Shown here: one piece after another, positions 1-5,286 of the stretch
Position numbering within the stretch: the stretch's first letter is position 1
Layout: the number at the start of each line of letters is the position of its first letter
Assembly (NCBI GenBank): GCA_934691925.1
Contig: CAKUTI010000054.1
Location: 1-7,122 of the forward strand
Direction of reading: 5' to 3'
Length of the DNA stretch: 7,122 nt
Source: an uncultured Treponema sp.
GTDB taxonomy: Bacteria; Spirochaetota; Spirochaetia; Treponematales; Treponemataceae
Program-made: the position numbers and the translations under genes
Notes under the pieces: generated by a model
Database searches by the model: none
Told to the model about the DNA's origin: nothing
What the model saw: the letters and a program-made list of their open reading frames with translations, nothing else

Positions 1-74
1 ACGACAACACTGTAATGATTTACGGAGACGCAAAGCAGACTATAACGCAGCTTGTTGCGGAATTTTCTGAATAA
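1..74 (+). CDS. pntB: NAD(P) transhydrogenase subunit beta, C-terminal end (partial)
   Basis: Only the last 23 codons are in the window; the reading frame runs from base 3 to a TAA at 72-74. The peptide contains NTVMIYGDAK near its end, which matches the conserved C-terminus of PntB (NT-x-M-[LF/IY]-GDAK). In that family this segment belongs to the NADP(H)-binding domain III, which sits on the cytoplasmic side of the proton-translocating transhydrogenase. The enzyme couples hydride transfer between NADH and NADP+ to proton movement across the inner membrane. The final residues after GDAK form the short closing helix, as usual for the family. A clear intrinsic terminator follows 50 bp downstream, so this is the end of its transcription unit. 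The call rests on a short motif only; the rest of the gene lies outside the window. Confidence 0.75.
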   Translation, partial: DNTVMIYGDAKQTITQLVAEFSE

Positions 75-124
75 ATGAAATATTTTCTGTGATTTTAGAT
101 TTTGCAGAATATTATGTTTGATTT

Positions 125-160
125 TTGCCCGCATTTTTATTTTTGCGGGCAATTTTTTTA
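125..160 (+). terminator. Intrinsic terminator of the pntB unit
   Basis: An 8-bp stem TTGCCCGC (125-132) pairs with GCGGGCAA (145-152) around a 12-nt AT-rich loop, followed directly by a run of seven T. It lies 50 bp after the pntB stop and is oriented for plus-strand transcription. Confidence 0.85.
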
Positions 161-220
161 CGCTGAACTGATTCCAAGCGGTTTTTTAATTCCGTTTTTT
201 ATCGTAATTTTTTTGATTTC

Positions 221-266
221 AGAAATAAAAAATCCCCGGCAATTCAAGTTGAATTCGCCGGGGATT
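221..266 (-). terminator. Intrinsic terminator of the UgpC/MsmK-like ATPase gene (probably bidirectional)
   Basis: AATCCCCGGC (231-240) pairs with GCCGGGGATT (257-266), extended by AATTC/GAATT across one bulged base, with a tiny AAGTT loop. On the minus strand the stem is followed by a T tract (complement of 226-232), placing it 36 bp after the stop of the 302-1420 gene. On the plus strand TTTTCATTT follows, so it may also catch transcripts that pass the first terminator. Confidence 0.85.
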
Positions 267-301
267 TTCATTTAATCGCGTTTGTTTAGATTAGCGCGCG
301 A

Positions 302-1420
302 TTACCAAGTTTTCTCGATTTCTGGCTCGCAGATGTTTCTTTCTGTCTCCAAGTCGAAGAATTTGCATCTTGGCATATCAGGTGTGAGGTTTACAGTGTC
401 TCCGAGCTGAACAACAATCTCTGGCTTGATGATTGCAATCACGCTCTGGTCCTGAACCTGAACGAAAATGTGCGTGTTTGAACCCAAAGGCTCTTTGTTC
501 ACGATTTTAAGCTGCATATTGTTTTCTGCGGCTGGAGTTTCGCAGTGGTGCAAGTCTTCCGGGCGAACGCCGAATGTAACTTCTTTTCCGACATAAGCCT
601 TAAGGTGTTTTGCCTGGTCTTCTGTTGGAATAAGTGTGAATGAGCCTTCGTTTGCGACAACTTTTCCGTCTTTTTCTTCAATCTTGACTTTGAAGAAGTT
701 CATTGGAGGAGTTCCGATGAATCCTGCGACGAATTTGTTGATTGGATGGTTGTAGAGATAAAGCGGAGCGCCAATCTGCTGGATTCGTTTTTCAGACATT
801 ACAACGATTTTTGTTCCGAGCGTCATAGCCTCAATCTGGTCATGAGTTACGTAAATCATTGTCGCCTGAAGTCTGTGATGGATTCCTGCAAGCTCGCCGC
901 GCATTGTTACACGGAGTTTAGCGTCAAGGTTTGAAAGAGGTTCGTCAAGCAAGAATACTTTTGGAGAGCGGACAATCGCACGGCCGATAGCTACACGCTG
1001 TCTCTGTCCGCCGGAAAGTGCCTTTGGCTTTCTGTCAAGGAAGTTGTCAAGGTCAAGGATTCTTGAAGCCTCGTGAACACGGCGGTCGATTTCTTTTTTG
1101 TCCATCTTGCGGATTTTAAGACCGTAAGCCATGTTGTCGTAAACTGTCATATGAGGATAAAGAGCGTAATCCTGGAAAACCATTGCGATGTTTCTGTCTT
1201 TTGGCGGAACATCGTTCATAAGTTCTCCGTCAATGTAAAGCTCTCCGCCAGTGATGTCTTCAAGACCTGCAATCATGCGGAGTGTTGTTGATTTTCCGCA
1301 TCCAGAAGGACCTACGAATACGCAGAATTCCTTGTCTTCAATAGTTACATTTGATTTATCTACTGCAAGCACGCCGCCGTCGTAGATTTTTGTAATGCCT
1401 TTTAACTCAACTTTCGCCAT
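302..1420 (-). CDS. ugpC: Carbohydrate ABC transporter ATP-binding protein, UgpC/MsmK/MalK type (orphan ATPase)
   Basis: A 372-residue protein with every ABC ATPase motif: Walker A GPSGCGKST at 37-45, Q-loop VFQDYALYPHMTV starting at 81, signature LSGGQRQR at 135-142, Walker B VFLLDEP at 155-161, D-loop SNLD at 163-166, and switch His193 in VTHDQIEAMTLG. The YALYPHMTV and THDQ-EAMT wording and the 130-residue C-terminal OB/TOBE-type regulatory region (about 240-372, with FGVRPEDL) place it in the CUT1 sugar-importer class (MalK, UgpC, MsmK). The start has a good GAGG ribosome site 6 bp upstream. No permease or sugar-binding gene lies nearby, and the gene has its own promoter and terminators, so it is probably a shared ATPase serving several sugar importers, as MsmK does in streptococci. 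The symbol is the name usually given to such genes and does not imply glycerol-3-phosphate as substrate. Confidence 0.9.
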   Translation of the reverse strand: MAKVELKGITKIYDGGVLAVDKSNVTIEDKEFCVFVGPSGCGKSTTLRMIAGLEDITGGELYIDGELMNDVPPKDRNIAMVFQDYALYPHMTVYDNMAYGLKIRKMDKKEIDRRVHEASRILDLDNFLDRKPKALSGGQRQRVAIGRAIVRSPKVFLLDEPLSNLDAKLRVTMRGELAGIHHRLQATMIYVTHDQIEAMTLGTKIVVMSEKRIQQIGAPLYLYNHPINKFVAGFIGTPPMNFFKVKIEEKDGKVVANEGSFTLIPTEDQAKHLKAYVGKEVTFGVRPEDLHHCETPAAENNMQLKIVNKEPLGSNTHIFVQVQDQSVIAIIKPEIVVQLGDTVNLTPDMPRCKFFDLETERNICEPEIEKTW

Positions 1421-1456
1421 TTGGTTCCTCGTTTAATTGTACAAATTAATGATTTA

Positions 1457-1485
1457 ATTTTATTGAATAATCCGAAATAAAACAA
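1457..1485 (-). promoter_or_regulatory. Candidate sigma-70 promoter of the orphan ATPase gene
   Basis: On the minus strand, TTGTTT (complement of 1480-1485) and TAAAAT (complement of 1457-1462) are separated by exactly 17 bp. The -10 box matches consensus at 5 of 6 positions and the -35 box at only 3 of 6. Transcription would start near 1450, giving a leader of about 30 nt that carries the GAGG site. The region is AT-rich, so chance matches are common. Confidence 0.4.
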
Positions 1486-1550
1486 CTTGCAACATTGATT
1501 TATATAAGGAAAAAAGCAAGAAAATTACAAAAACAAAGATATTTTGATGT

Positions 1551-1600
1551 AAATAAAAAAGGGAAAATGCCATCTTTTCGCAAAGATTTCTTTTCCCTTT
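1551..1600 (-). terminator. Intrinsic terminator of metQ / the metNIQ locus
   Basis: AAAGGGAAAA (1558-1567) pairs with TTTTCCCTTT (1591-1600). After a small internal loop, ATCTTT (1572-1577) pairs with AAAGAT (1582-1587) around a TCGC tetraloop. On the minus strand the stem runs straight into a T-rich tract (complement of 1551-1557), about 97 bp after the metQ stop. There is no T run on the plus strand, so it serves metQ and separates it from the ATPase gene. Confidence 0.85.
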
Positions 1601-1663
1601 CAACGTTAAAAATGCAGATTTTTTATTTTTTTCTTTCTAAAATTCACAGAAAAAAAATTTTAT

Positions 1664-1695
1664 AGCGTCGCGAGAATTTGCGAAGCAAATTCTCG
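1664..1695. repeat. Palindromic repeat hairpin immediately after the metQ stop codon
   Basis: A perfect 11-bp inverted repeat with a 3-nt loop: CGAGAATTTGC (1671-1681), GAA, GCAAATTCTCG (1685-1695). It begins one base after the metQ stop codon. It is followed on the minus strand by an AT-rich stretch with a T run (complement of 1653-1660), so it could also help terminate. Its core, TTTGC-NNN-GCAAA flanked by CGAG/CTCG, recurs at 6981-7001, so I treat it as a member of a dispersed palindromic repeat family. Confidence 0.65.
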
Positions 1696-1696
1696 T

Positions 1697-2476
1697 TTAG
1701 AATACCGCGACAACTTCTCCGTTCGGATAGCGGTTGTTGATGTAGTCTTTTACTTTCTGGCTCTGAAGAGCTTTTACAAGAGCCTTGATTTCAGGCTTGT
1801 TCTCGTTTCCTGACTTTACAGCGACAACGTTCACGTAAGGAGATGAAGAGCCTTCAATGAAAAGTCCGTCTTTCTTTGCTGAAAGTCCAGCTGGAAGAGC
1901 GTAGTTTCCATTGATTACAGCTCCGTCAACATCGTCGAGAGTTCTTGGAAGAGATGCTCCGTCTATCTCGCGGAATTTGATTTTGAGAGGATTTTTAACA
2001 ACATCAATTGGTGTCGCCTCGATTCCAGCTCCGCTGCGGAGTGTGATAAGCCCAGCTTCCTGCAAGAGAAGAAGCGCGCGTGCCTCGTTTGTCGGGTCGT
2101 TAGGAATTGCGATTGTCGCCTTTTTCTTGAAATCTTTTACTGACTTGTATTTGTGCGAGTAAAGCGCGAACGGCTCAACGTGGATTCCGCCTGCGCTCAC
2201 AAGATGAAATCCCTTGTTCTTGTTTGTTGCTTCCATGTAAGGAATGTGCTGGTCAAAGTTCGCGTCGATGTCGCCTGATTCAAGAGCTTCGTTCAGAATT
2301 GAATAGTCTGTCATCTCGATAACCTGCAAGTCGATTCCTTCGGCTTTCAAGTCGTCTTTAATGAGATTCAAGATGTCCGCATGAGGCTCTGGAGTTGCTC
2401 CGACTTTGATTGTTGTCTGTGCGAAAAGTGCTGCCGCTGCGAAAATTGCGGCTCCGAATGCAATTATTTTCTTCAT
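1697..2476 (-). CDS. metQ: Methionine ABC transporter substrate-binding protein MetQ (NlpA family), without a lipobox
   Basis: A 259-residue periplasmic binding protein that delivers methionine to the MetNI importer. Family signatures run in order: VGATPEPHADIL (25-36), DANFDQHIPYM (71-81), PFALYSHKYKS (102-112), IPNDPTNEARALLLLQEAGLI (124-144) and INGNYALPAGL (188-198). The N-terminus (KK, then a hydrophobic run to about 18) is a signal peptide, with a plausible signal peptidase I site after Ala19 (LFA|Q). MetQ/NlpA proteins are normally lipoproteins with a Cys at this point, but this protein has no cysteine at all, so it should be a soluble periplasmic protein or stay anchored by an uncleaved signal. 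The start is fixed by an excellent AAGGAG site (complement of 2483-2488). It lies 154 bp after metI, with its own near-consensus promoter in the gap. The length is normal for the family. Confidence 0.93.
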   Translation of the reverse strand: MKKIIAFGAAIFAAAALFAQTTIKVGATPEPHADILNLIKDDLKAEGIDLQVIEMTDYSILNEALESGDIDANFDQHIPYMEATNKNKGFHLVSAGGIHVEPFALYSHKYKSVKDFKKKATIAIPNDPTNEARALLLLQEAGLITLRSGAGIEATPIDVVKNPLKIKFREIDGASLPRTLDDVDGAVINGNYALPAGLSAKKDGLFIEGSSSPYVNVVAVKSGNENKPEIKALVKALQSQKVKDYINNRYPNGEVVAVF

Positions 2477-2505
2477 AATTTGCTCCTTAATATTCTTTTT
2501 ATAAA

Positions 2506-2522
2506 CCTACTGTGTTTGTAGG
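2506..2522 (-). other. Small hairpin in the metQ leader
   Basis: CCTAC and GTAGG form a 5-bp stem with a 7-nt loop at the very 5' end of the transcript predicted from the metQ promoter. It is too weak to count as a terminator. It could stabilise the 5' end, or be chance. Confidence 0.25.
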
Positions 2523-2532
2523 AATAAATAAA

Positions 2533-2561
2533 GTTATACAGTTTAAGAATAATTGTGTCAA
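2533..2561 (-). promoter_or_regulatory. Near-consensus sigma-70 promoter of metQ
   Basis: On the minus strand a perfect TTGACA (complement of 2556-2561) is followed after exactly 17 bp by TATAAC (complement of 2533-2538), 5 of 6 to consensus. The start point would be near 2526, giving a leader of about 50 nt that ends in the AAGGAG site. It is the best promoter in the window and would let the binding protein be made in excess over the metNI membrane complex. Confidence 0.75.
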
Positions 2562-2630
2562 TCGTCTTGAAAAATGATTTTTCCGCGCTTGATGAATCAG
2601 AAAAAATCAAAAAGTCTGGCGATTTTTACG

Positions 2631-3296
2631 TTATCGTTTGCTCATCATCGCGCTTGAAATTTTAGAGCCCATAAACTGGATAAGGGCGACAATCAGGATA
2701 ATAACGATTACCGCGCCAATCATCACGCTGGTCATGAATCTCTGGTAGCCGTAGCGGTAAGCCAAGTCTCCAAGTCCGCCTCCGCCGAGGGTTCCTGCCA
2801 TCGCCGTGTATCCAATCAAAGTTATTATTGTGAGTGTGATTCCTGAGACAATCGAAGGAAGTGCTTCCGGAATCAGGACTTTATGGATAATCTGCCAGTT
2901 TGTGGAGCCCATTGCGCGTGCCGCCTGAATCATTCCCGGGTCAACTTCGCTGAGAGAGCTTTCTGTAAGGCGCGCGATAAACGGCATTGCGGCGATTGAA
3001 AGCGGAATAATTGTTGCGGCGGTTCCAATCGCGCTTCCGAGAATCAGGCGTGTGAAAGGAATCAGCGCAATCATCAAAATTACGAAAGGAAACGAGCGCA
3101 AAACATCGACAATCCGGCTTAGAATCTGGTTGAAAACCGGCTTCGGCGTGATTCCGAATTTTCCGGTTATGTTCAAGAGGACTCCGAGCGGAAATCCGAC
3201 CAGGAGCGCGAAAAAAGTCGAGAACAAAGTCATTAAAAGAGTCTGTGCTGTGGACTGCAAAATCAGCGGCAAAATCTGGTTCAAAAAATAATCCAT
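2631..3296 (-). CDS. metI: Methionine ABC transporter permease MetI
   Basis: A 221-residue inner-membrane permease; two copies pair with two MetN subunits to import methionine. Five hydrophobic segments are visible at about 12-42, 64-82, 88-108, 148-172 and 190-210, the usual MetI topology. The coupling (EAA) loop runs from about 117 to 147: SEVDPGMIQAARAMGSTNWQ, then KVLIPEALPSIVSG, with the conserved QAARAMG and LPEALP-like pieces. The glycine-rich AGTLGGGGLGDLAYRYGYQRF (167-187) is typical of MetI. The start is supported by an AGGAG site (complement of 3306-3311), about 10 bp upstream. It lies 104 bp after metN and 154 bp before metQ on the same strand. No terminator separates it from either, so metN and metI are probably co-transcribed, with some read-through into metQ. 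Confidence 0.95.
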   Translation of the reverse strand: MDYFLNQILPLILQSTAQTLLMTLFSTFFALLVGFPLGVLLNITGKFGITPKPVFNQILSRIVDVLRSFPFVILMIALIPFTRLILGSAIGTAATIIPLSIAAMPFIARLTESSLSEVDPGMIQAARAMGSTNWQIIHKVLIPEALPSIVSGITLTIITLIGYTAMAGTLGGGGLGDLAYRYGYQRFMTSVMIGAVIVIILIVALIQFMGSKISSAMMSKR

Positions 3297-3400
3297 AAAT
3301 TAAATTCTCCTGTTTTTTCTTGGAAGATGAAATTTTCTGGCATCTCTGCGGTTTTTTGATTTTAATTTTTCGGCAGCTGAGTCAGAAAAATCTTTGATTT

Positions 3401-4420
3401 TCAGTTTTCTTCCTTTACATCGACTTTGTTTTGATTAAGCCATTCAATTGCTTTTTCGATTTCGCTTTTCTCGCCGATAAAGTCGAGAATCATCGTTCCT
3501 ATGTTCTGCTCGGAAAGCTTCTCGATTCCGGCCGCAAGAATATTGAATTCAACATCGAATTTTTTTGAAAGCTGGCTTAGAAGCGGCTCTCCTGTCGAGT
3601 CTCCGTTGAAATGCAGAATGTATTTTCCAGTCTTGTCGGAGAACTTTGTGATTGCGCCGTCTGTGTCCTCGTTTCTGTGCGAGACATTTTTAAGGAAGTC
3701 CTTTGTCGTTTCGGTTTTCGGGTTCTTGAAGATTTCAGAGACAATCCCCTGCTCCACAACTTTTCCGTTTTCGATTACTGCAACCTGGTCGCAAGCGTTC
3801 AGGACAACTTCCATCTGGTGCGTAATCATAACGACTGTGAGATTCATTTTTTTCTGGATGTCGCGGATAAGCTGTAGAATTGAGGCTGTTGTCTGCGGAT
3901 CGAGCGCGCTTGTCGCCTCGTCGCAAAAAAGGATGTCAGGATTTGTGGCAAGGGCGCGCGCAATCGCGATTCTTTGCTTTTGTCCGCCGCTCAATGTGCT
4001 GATTGGGGCGTTCTCGCGGTCTTCAAGCCCGACGAGTTTTAGCATCTCCTTAATCCGCTTTTTTATTTTGTCTTTCGGGTAGCCTGCGATTTCCATTGGA
4101 TAGGCGATGTTTTTTCCTGCCGTGCGCGAGCTGAAAAGGTTGAAATTCTGGAAAATCATTCCGATTCTGCGCCGTCGCTCGATAAGTTTCTTTCCTGAAA
4201 GGCTGTCAACACGCTCGTCATTGTAGTAGACTGCGCCAGAGTCCGGCTTTTCAAGAAGGCTGATGAGACGCACGAGAGAGCTTTTTCCCGCGCCGCTTTT
4301 TCCGATGATTCCGAAAATCTTGTTTTCAGGAATGTTCAGCGAGACATCGTCCACCGCAGCGATTTTTCCGCCGTCTTTAGAAATGTATGTTTTTTTGAGA
4401 TTCACAAGATTAATTTTCAT
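3401..4420 (-). CDS. metN: Methionine ABC transporter ATP-binding protein MetN
   Basis: A 339-residue ATPase that powers methionine uptake with MetI and MetQ. Motifs: Walker A GKSGAGKSS (40-48), Q-loop IFQNFNLFSSRT (89-100), signature LSGGQKQR (143-150), Walker B ILFCDEAT (163-170), D-loop SALD (171-174), and switch His201 in ITHQMEVV. The C-terminal 80 residues (about 256-337) match the NIL domain position seen in MetN, which in the E. coli protein binds methionine and shuts transport down when the cytoplasm is replete. The start M-K-I-N-L-V-N-L-K-K-T-Y aligns with the usual MetN N-terminus, so it is kept even though no Shine-Dalgarno sequence precedes it (the 15 bases before ATG contain no AGG or GGA). 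It is first in the locus, with a candidate promoter just upstream. Confidence 0.95.
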   Translation of the reverse strand: MKINLVNLKKTYISKDGGKIAAVDDVSLNIPENKIFGIIGKSGAGKSSLVRLISLLEKPDSGAVYYNDERVDSLSGKKLIERRRRIGMIFQNFNLFSSRTAGKNIAYPMEIAGYPKDKIKKRIKEMLKLVGLEDRENAPISTLSGGQKQRIAIARALATNPDILFCDEATSALDPQTTASILQLIRDIQKKMNLTVVMITHQMEVVLNACDQVAVIENGKVVEQGIVSEIFKNPKTETTKDFLKNVSHRNEDTDGAITKFSDKTGKYILHFNGDSTGEPLLSQLSKKFDVEFNILAAGIEKLSEQNIGTMILDFIGEKSEIEKAIEWLNQNKVDVKEEN

Positions 4421-4443
4421 AGAAAAGATTGTGCTGAAAATTC

Positions 4444-4461
4444 AATGCTTTAACAAGCATT
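4444..4461 (-). other. Hairpin at the predicted 5' end of the metN transcript
   Basis: AATGCTT (4444-4450) and AAGCATT (4455-4461) form a perfect 7-bp stem with a 4-nt loop. On the minus strand it would occupy the first bases of the metN leader. On the plus strand it is followed by TTTTT and looks like a small intrinsic terminator, but no plus-strand gene precedes it. Its role is therefore open: 5' stabiliser, part of a regulatory leader, or a block on antisense transcription. Confidence 0.4.
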
Positions 4462-4467
4462 TTTTTG

Positions 4468-4496
4468 ATTTTAGAATTTTGAAAACAAAAAGCCAA
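4468..4496 (-). promoter_or_regulatory. Candidate promoter of metN
   Basis: On the minus strand TTGGCT (complement of 4491-4496) and TAAAAT (complement of 4468-4473) lie 17 bp apart. The -10 matches 5 of 6 positions and the -35 matches 4 of 6. The start point would be near 4461, giving a leader of about 40 nt that begins with the hairpin at 4444-4461. No SAM-riboswitch core fits in so short a leader. Confidence 0.4.
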
Positions 4497-4544
4497 AAAC
4501 GCAATTTTCTATTATCATCTCAAAATTTCCCTGTGCGTTTTCTC

Positions 4545-4575
4545 TTGAAAATCTTCTGAATCTGATAAATATTAT
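4545..4575 (+). promoter_or_regulatory. Weak candidate promoter of the secreted 175-residue protein gene
   Basis: TTGAAA (4545-4550) is a good -35 box. Two possible -10 boxes follow: TAAATA at 4566-4571 (15-bp spacing, preceded by an extended-10 TG) and TATTAT at 4570-4575 (19-bp spacing). Neither has ideal spacing. Either would start transcription within a few bases of the ATG at 4582. Confidence 0.3.
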
Positions 4576-4581
4576 TTTCCG

Positions 4582-5109
4582 ATGTCTCGTTTTTTTCGGT
4601 TCGCTTTCTTTATTTTTTTCGTGATTTTTTCTAATTTCGCATTTTCGGAGATTCCAGCTCTAAAGCATAATCCGTGGGAGCTGGTTATCTACCGGCCTGA
4701 AAATTCTCCGCAGATAAACGAGATTCGCTGCTATCTTGAAATCACGGACGAAAACGGAAACGATGTTCTTGGAACAAAGGTCAAGGCGACTTATGAATGG
4801 GCTTCAAATCCCGATGTCGTTAATTATTACAGGAAAAAAGTTTATTTGAGCGGCGGAATGGCGGCTCATCTGCATCTTGCGCCCGGAAAATACCGTTTTT
4901 CTGTCTTTACGCCTGAAAGCGAGCTTGCGCTTTTTTCCGGAAAGTCGAAATCTGAATGGAAAAGCAACGTTTTTGACTACGACACGGAAAATCCTGCGAA
5001 AGTGATTTTTGTTGTTCCAGAGGCGGACGACAACGGATTTTATAAGGGAAGCTGGTTTATTGACTGGAAAGCTCCAAAATGGCATAAATTCACAAAGCCG
5101 AAAATGTGA
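4582..5109 (+). CDS. Secreted protein of unknown function with a beta-rich, prealbumin-like segment
   Basis: I do not recognise this 175-residue protein. The first 22 residues are a signal peptide: basic MSRFFR, a Phe-rich hydrophobic core, and a likely signal peptidase I site after FAFS (22|23). There is no lipobox; the only Cys is residue 50. The mature part reads as alternating beta strands: WELVIYRP (32-39), EIRCYLEITDENGNDVLG (47-64), KVKATYEW (66-73), KVYLSGGMAAHLHLAPGKYR (86-105), FSVFTP (106-111) and KVIFVVPE (140-147). The PGKYRFSVFTP turn after a strand resembles prealbumin-like or carboxypeptidase-regulatory domains. That likeness is by eye only. The end is rich in Trp and Lys (GSWFIDWKAPKWHKFTKPK). 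No ribosome site precedes the ATG. It is transcribed divergently from metN and in the same direction as the MATE gene 177 bp downstream. The function is unknown; an export-competent periplasmic or surface protein is likely. Confidence 0.75.
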   Translation: MSRFFRFAFFIFFVIFSNFAFSEIPALKHNPWELVIYRPENSPQINEIRCYLEITDENGNDVLGTKVKATYEWASNPDVVNYYRKKVYLSGGMAAHLHLAPGKYRFSVFTPESELALFSGKSKSEWKSNVFDYDTENPAKVIFVVPEADDNGFYKGSWFIDWKAPKWHKFTKPKM

Positions 5110-5230
5110 TTCTGCGTCTGGATTTTTTGTGATTTTGGCGAAAATTCAATGTTCTGCAGATTTTCACTTTTCTCCGCGCTTTTAGCCCATTTTTCAGTTT
5201 TTATGACTTATGAATTGAAAAAATTGATTT

Positions 5231-5260
5231 CCGCAGATTTTGTCTTGCGGTTTTCTGATT
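5231..5260 (+). terminator. Weak possible terminator between the secreted protein gene and the MATE gene
   Basis: CCGCA (5231-5235) pairs with TGCGG (5246-5250), extended by one G-T pair, and is followed by TTTTCTGATTTTTT. The stem is short and the loop long, so this is a weak call. The rest of the 5110-5286 gap is AT-rich with no clear promoter. Confidence 0.25.
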
Positions 5261-5286
5261 TTTTGCAACGATTTTAGGAAAAATTT

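Noticed and set aside
2581..2632. Terminator between metI and metQ
   Set aside because: Only an A/T stem (AAAAATC with GATTTTT) could be drawn, with a long loop and no GC pairs. This is not enough to call a terminator.
3501..4082. 193-codon plus-strand open frame opposite metN
   Set aside because: It lies wholly antisense to a well-supported metN with intact ABC motifs. Its composition (many Ser, Phe, Arg, Cys) is that of a shadow frame.
4421..4581. SAM riboswitch or other methionine-responsive leader before metN
   Set aside because: The predicted leader is only about 40 nt, and neither the S-box core nor an aptamer-like set of stems is visible. The absence is worth noting, but nothing can be annotated.
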